Part shown: positions 59,828-64,000 of the stretch, piece after piece | How the letters are laid out: each line of letters opens with the position of its first letter | Position numbering within the stretch: the first letter of the stretch is position 1 | Assembly: GCF_003013715.1 (NCBI RefSeq) | Contig: NC_072815.1 | Location: 496,001 to 560,000 of the forward strand | Source: Candidozyma auris | Lineage: Eukaryota > Ascomycota > Pichiomycetes > Serinales > Metschnikowiaceae | Direction of reading: 5' to 3' | DNA: 64,000 bases | Position numbers and translations under genes: made by a program | The notes under the pieces: generated by a model | Told to the model about the DNA's origin: nothing | The model's database searches: none | What the model saw: the letters and a program-made list of their open reading frames with translations, nothing else

Positions 59828-61200
59828 TTCTGATTGATTGGTATATTTCGTAAAATGTAATATGTGAACAAAATTCCTGGGGGGATCTGCCGTTTATATA
59901 GTGAAGGATGCAGCTTTTTTTGCAGCCATCAGGTACAGGCCCCTCAATGCAAGGTGTCGGGAAGAAACGTAGTGGTTTAGTGATAAAAAAAAATACGAAG
60001 TGTGGTGGCTTGAATTAAATCTTTTAATAGAAAAGCTTTCCAACCTTCAAGCTGGTATAATGCTGGAAGTCTCGCTTATGCTTTGAATTCCTGAAGGTTG
60101 CAAAGGGCCTCACTAAGCGACCAACTGCGGTAGACTGCCTACTAGTTAACATGAAAGAGGTGAGCTAGCAAAAGTGGGTAATTCATCTGACGATCTACAT
60201 GCTATAGAAGATTATTTGGGCTATTTCTCCACTAAAATACTCCCTGTGAGGTGTCCACGAATCACTCAGACTATGGTAGTAGAGAATAGGAAGAAAAATG
60301 CTCACTGTAGCAAAAGATTAAGTATCATCAAAACTGAATGAGTGTGCAGCGAGGTATCATGTTGTTGCCTGGAACTGAAAGCCGTTGAGATTTATTGCCA
60401 TAAGTTTCTTCTCAAATCTATTCACAACATTGGATATGATTTGAATCGCCTTGCTTGCGATAGTCTTGACTTCTTAAAGCGCTCCAAGTACCTAAAGTGG
60501 AGGCGTGCAGATTCTATAAGACCAACTAGTTTTGGAGTTATCTCCAGAAATTGCATGCAATTAATTTATTGGCTTCAGTATAAGTATGCTTGCGTTTACC
60601 TAGAGATCCCTTTTATTGATGAAATGCCAGACAGGATAAGGATCATGTTCACTTATGTGGATTCCTCACCAATGGTCTCTAATGATATTAATCTACAGTG
60701 CTGGCGAGACTAATGAAACAGAGCTCTTCATCCACTTGGCTCTAATTCCTCGGGGTGTTAACAGTGTTTGGACTGCTTTCATAAACTGCTTGAAATAGCC
60801 AAGTCACGCTGGAGGGATTCCATTTATGATAGCTATTCCCAATAATTGGTGACAAATTAAAATGGAAACTTCTCGAGACCTTGGATTTTGAGTAGATGAT
60901 ATTCTAGTCCTTCAGAAAGGGTTTTATGTTCCTCAAGGTCCTTTCTCTTTTGCCATAGTATTTGCCTAAACTACCTGACGTGCCTCTAAGGTGAGCCCGA
61001 ACGATGCTTTAAATTCGATCACACCATAGGTCAAAGGTAATTATATCAAGACATTGATGCTCCTTGAAGTATCAATTCCGGTCAACTACTTGGACTTCGA
61101 ATTTGAGGAGAACTACGCTGAGTTTGGACAAACCTTTCAAGCTACGCACTAAGTCCAGGATGACATTATTTTATACCATTAGATACTTAAAGAAAACCGC
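59828..61200. other. Intergenic region with a coding relic
   Basis: It contains the RRM gene promoter (recurrent element at 59919-59927), a GGTTGCAAA element at 60096-60104, a degenerate coding stretch around 60345-60800 (listed separately), and the RPL29 3' end. A short ATG frame at 61057-61152 encodes an acidic 31-aa peptide of no known family. Confidence 0.45.
60345..60800 (+). pseudogene. Degenerate coding relic, unknown family
   Basis: A 120-codon frame (to 60713) has a TGA directly before it and no ATG at its start; the first Met is deep inside. Yet the translation looks protein-like, with LDFLKRSKYLKW, MQLIYWLQYKYACVYLE and DEMPDRIRIMFTYVD. A shifted frame continues with ETNETELFIHLALIPRGV to about 60798. 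This pattern suggests a broken gene with a frameshift, or an exon of an unrecognised one. It has weak likeness to the relic near 63.5 kb. Confidence 0.4.
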
Positions 61201-61386
61201 TTATTTGTTCTCTCTCTCGGCGGCCAAAGCCTTGGCAGTACCACGCAAAGCGTATCTGTGGTTTCTTCTGAACTTGGCGTCCACGTTTCTCAAAGATCTG
61301 TATCTGTGAGTCTTTGGCTTCTTGATACCGTTCTTGTGGGCCTTCTTGTTCTGGTTGTGGTTGGTGTGGTTCTTAGACTTAGCCAT
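61201..61386 (-). CDS. RPL29: Ribosomal protein eL29 (Rpl29)
   Basis: eL29 is a small basic protein of the 60S subunit. The 61-aa sequence is typical along its length ([47 protein letters not shown]). S. cerevisiae Rpl29 is 59 aa. No intron is needed. A CACGTG site lies 320 bp upstream (61703-61708). Confidence 0.97.
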   Translation of the reverse strand: MAKSKNHTNHNQNKKAHKNGIKKPKTHRYRSLRNVDAKFRRNHRYALRGTAKALAAERENK

Positions 61387-62077
61387 TTTCTAGATGTTAG
61401 TAAGTAGTTGGGAGATTGCTGTTGACGTAAAGTGCACCAGTGGTGAACAAGATTTGCATTGTAAAAGACAATCAGAATTGACGTTTCTGGGGACAGCGAG
61501 AAAGCTCTTTCGATTCTGATAACATGACTATTTCACCGACATCTCTTTAGTTCACCTTGACGTTTCATGGGTCCTGAGTTCGACATACCGATTTCTATGT
61601 GCTGAAAGAAAGGGATTAATCCAGATGCGTTAGGCTTTTTCTCACTGTAGTGGGAGCGAAAATTTTGAGGCAGGTGTGCAGGTGGGCAGCAGTCACCGAG
61701 GTCACGTGGTTGGCTTATCAGATACAGGCTTCTTTGAATTGCAGTGTAATTTTCGTAAGCGTCCCGGGACTTTAAATTCAATTTATCGTTTCGTGACATG
61801 ATCTGAGTCCATTATGCCTCAGTATACGGGTCGACCTACCTACCCCGGTTGGTGATACTGTATGCAGTACATTTAATCTGAGCAAGTACTTCAAACGGCT
61901 GCAAATCAAGAGTGGAAGTGAACATACGTCGTTTAATACGATACGAAACACATAGCTTCTACGATCATGTGAGTCCAAAAGAGAGTTGCTGTCTAGCTAC
62001 CAGACGTGTACTGGTGATCCGGCTCAACCTTATCCCAAAAATATCATTCCTGTAATCTAAGTAATCTTCCTAATACT
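61387..62077. other. Intergenic region, RPL29 promoter and RPL8 3' end
   Basis: CACGTG at 61703-61708 and a GGCTGCAAA element at 61898-61906 are visible. An 88-codon minus-strand frame (61533-61799) and a 66-codon one (61778-61978) have no recognisable domain and overlap these sites. Confidence 0.5.
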
Positions 62078-62863
62078 CTAAGCACGTGGCTGGGCAGCTT
62101 CCAAAGCTCTGGCCCTTTTGGCGACCTTGTCATTGTGCTTTTTACCCATAACACCACCACCCCAGTGCTTACGGTGCTCTTCATACTTCTCAATGAAGTT
62201 GGCGTTGATGGTAGAAACCAACTTGGACAATTCCGCCTCGTCCTCAGCAATCACTTCTGTCAAAGCAGCCACAGAGGAAGTCTTCTTGTGAACCAAAGTA
62301 CCCAATCTGGCCTTGCCCTTGACAATGGCGTATGGCACACCCATCTTTCTGCACAAAGCAGGCAAGAAGATGACCAACTCAATTGGGTCAACGTCATTGG
62401 CAATCAACACCAACTTAGCTTTCTTGTTCTCAATGAGAGAGACAACGTGGTTCAAACCGTACTTGACAACGACTGGCTTTGGAGAGACGTCGTGAGCCTT
62501 CTTGCCTTCAGCAATGGCGGCAGCCTCTTTGGTCAATCTCTCCTTCTTTTCAGCAGCAGTCTCTGGTCTGTACTTGTTGAACAACTTGAAGGTCTGAGTG
62601 GCGGTGTTCTTGTCCAAGACGTTTTGAAACTGGGCAATGGCAGGAGGAACCTTCAACCGCATCGACAAGATCTTTTTCTGTCTTTGCAATCTGACGTACT
62701 GAGGCCATTTCACAAATCTAGACAAGTTTCTCTTTGGTTGGATGTCCTGGCCAATGCCGTAGTTCTTCTTTCTGGACTCAAAAAGCGGGTTAGTTGGGGC
62801 CTTGACGGTCTGGCCTTTAGCGGCCAATGGGGCTGGGGCAACTTTCTTGGAGGGCTGTGTCAT
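62078..62863 (-). CDS. RPL8: Ribosomal protein eL8 (Rpl8)
   Basis: eL8 is a 60S subunit protein of the L7Ae family that binds kink-turn RNA and is needed for 27S pre-rRNA processing. The 261-aa protein has an N-terminal arm ([21 protein letters not shown] is its core), the run [18 protein letters not shown], and the L7Ae fold with [34 protein letters not shown]. Length is close to S. cerevisiae Rpl8 (256 aa). A 13-bp palindrome (63000-63012) and a GGTTGCAAA element (63100-63108) lie upstream. Confidence 0.97.
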   Translation of the reverse strand: MTQPSKKVAPAPLAAKGQTVKAPTNPLFESRKKNYGIGQDIQPKRNLSRFVKWPQYVRLQRQKKILSMRLKVPPAIAQFQNVLDKNTATQTFKLFNKYRPETAAEKKERLTKEAAAIAEGKKAHDVSPKPVVVKYGLNHVVSLIENKKAKLVLIANDVDPIELVIFLPALCRKMGVPYAIVKGKARLGTLVHKKTSSVAALTEVIAEDEAELSKLVSTINANFIEKYEEHRKHWGGGVMGKKHNDKVAKRARALEAAQPRA

Positions 62864-62999
62864 TGAGAATAGTTAGTGTCTGAGCTTTGTTCTCCATAAA
62901 CTTTCAACGAACAAGTCATCTTAACCATATCTCTACAGTATCACGAAGGATACTCAGCCTTTGCACCAAGAAGTGGAAACACATTCTTGTTACAACAGG

Positions 63000-63012
63000 T
63001 CACATGATGTGA
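63000..63012. promoter_or_regulatory. TCACATGATGTGA palindrome upstream of RPL8
   Basis: A perfect 6-bp inverted repeat around one base, about 140 bp before the RPL8 ATG. The half-site CACATG is close to bHLH cores, so it may replace the CACGTG seen at RPL2 and RPL29. Confidence 0.35.
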
Positions 63013-63269
63013 TTTGTTGAGCCAAGGCAAGCCATTAAAAATATAATAACTGCCGTTTGGCGACATTTCTGTCAGTAAATTGACAAGGCTCGATAAAAGG
63101 GTTGCAAAGGGACAAAGCTACGGTCCTTGTCAAACCCCTCGAGGAGCCCTGCCAAAGAAAGGGATCCACTTCCTGGTGCCGTAGAGGCAGATAAGGAAGA
63201 TCGTCTTAGTTTACCTTTGGAATGAAACGTACCATTTCGGGGAAAAGAGTAGTTAGTAGGTATTGAAGG

Positions 63270-63810
63270 TTGAAAAATTTTCCACCCGCACTTAAGAGAA
63301 TTGTGGGTAATGTGAGTAATATGCACACCGGTTGCAAAATGGGTCCGCTATCTTCCATCAAAAGGCATGTGTTGTCTCGTGTTCATCGACTAGTGGAAAA
63401 TCTAGACGCTCAAAAATCGTCACAATCGATAAAATCAAGCTACTTATTACCCTCACACTGTGATCGTATCTCTAAGCGTTACATGGATAACTTTATTCGT
63501 CACTCTATTGACTTTAGAAGAGCATACTCCATGGACTAAGGTAAACTGAATTTTAGAAGAAGGGAGATTTCAAGTGTATGACCTTTTTAAATGCTATCGC
63601 TTGACCGATTATTTGGAAGACATTCCGGATGAAGAGGGTACTTTTGACAGAATTACAATCTTCTGGGCCCCGAATGAAATCTTTGTGACATAAATGCCCA
63701 ATGGTACGCTGTCTAGCGGTTTAAATACCAGGATTCCCATCTTATTCTCAAAATTTGATAAAATGAAGAGGATAGGTGTGGTAGTAAGAAGCTGTATATA
63801 CTCCTTGATT
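63270..63810 (+). pseudogene. Degenerate coding relic, unknown family
   Basis: An 89-codon frame without a starting ATG ends at 63539. The next frame then stays mostly open to about 63810, broken by stops near 63547 and 63691. The second part has protein-like runs such as FQVYDLFKCYRLTDYLED and DEEGTFDRITIFWAP. Frameshift plus stops indicate a pseudogene. It shares a loose pattern, YLE...DE...DRI.I, with the relic at 60.3-60.8 kb. No known family is assigned. Confidence 0.4.
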
Positions 63811-64000
63811 TAGTGAGGACATCGGATGTGATAACATCATGACGCGAAGACCCTCGAATCTTGAGTTTGCTAGAAGAGATGGAGGATACATCTCAAACGA
63901 AAAGGATCGATGATTCAACTTACTTGTTTTCACCGTTGACAACCTCAAATGTAGGGGAGGTCCTAGCAATGGTACTAACTAATTTCTGATACCAGTGGCT

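Larger units (their letters stand above)
62864..64000. other. RPL8 promoter and right end of the window
   Basis: It holds a 13-bp palindrome (63000-63012), recurrent elements at 63100-63108 and 63330-63338, and a degenerate coding stretch from about 63270 to at least 63810. Beyond it, further short protein-like frames run to the window edge, with TACTAAC at 63974-63980. Confidence 0.45.

Noticed and set aside
61533..61978. Minus-strand ORFs of 88 and 66 codons upstream of RPL29
   Set aside because: No domain, poor composition, and they overlap a CACGTG site and a recurrent element in a ribosomal-protein promoter.
62135..62866. 243-codon ORF opposite RPL8, and a 217-codon ORF opposite RPL2
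   Set aside because: Both are codon-bias shadows of ribosomal-protein genes.
1..64000. tRNA genes
   Set aside because: I looked for GGTTCGANNCC B boxes and their complements. The matches, such as the one at 35641, fall inside coding sequences without an A box or cloverleaf.
1..64000. LTRs or transposons
   Set aside because: No paired TG...CA ends, integrase or reverse-transcriptase frames were seen.

Overview
This is a nuclear chromosome segment of a budding yeast. About 35 mostly intronless genes lie on both strands, separated by AT-richer spacers, with GT...TACTAAC...AG introns and familiar yeast families throughout. CTG codons fall where other organisms have serine: GCN5 codon 315, PUP2 codon 128 and ADE3 codon 265. 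The source is therefore a CUG-Ser (CTG-clade) yeast, and ORF translations showing Leu at CTG should be read as Ser. Moderate GC content, dense packing and very short introns fit the Metschnikowiaceae (Clavispora, Metschnikowia, C. auris type), but the species cannot be fixed from this window. No tRNA, rRNA, transposon, LTR or CRISPR array was recognised.

Layout. 0-10 kb: BRF1 (TFIIIB), SDA1 (60S export), HMO1 (HMG-box factor of rDNA and ribosomal protein genes), a 1.8 kb spacer with a GC-rich island and a 15-bp tandem repeat, then MCT1 (mitochondrial fatty-acid synthesis). 10-20 kb: ADE3 (C1-tetrahydrofolate synthase), a PTR2-type peptide transporter, a mitochondrial rhodanese, RRP36 and ALG14. 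20-32 kb: a 2.2 kb gene-free spacer, intron-containing LSC2, PUP2, SPC97, ATG7 and NMD3. 32-43 kb: GCN5, a 6-phosphogluconolactonase, CPD1 (47-nt intron), MAD2, CTK2, POR1, a macro-domain protein and a Nudix hydrolase. 43-54 kb: ERB1, IST3, LOA1, a divergent H2A/H2B pair, and BST1. 54-64 kb: an unrecognised acidic protein, a SUR7-family protein, MRP8-like, RPL2 (intron), a two-RRM protein whose first exon lies behind a 61-nt intron, RPL29 and RPL8, and two degenerate coding relics near 60.5 and 63.5 kb.

Themes. Many genes serve ribosome production (BRF1, SDA1, HMO1, RRP36, NMD3, ERB1, RPL2, RPL8, RPL29). CPD1, the macro-domain protein and the Nudix hydrolase could act in sequence on the ADP-ribose cyclic phosphate left by tRNA splicing. 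The most striking non-coding signal is a short element, GGYTGCRAA, found about 20 times in the spacers in both orientations, against less than one expected by chance. I do not recognise it as a described yeast site. Introns have branch points only 6-10 nt from the 3' splice site.
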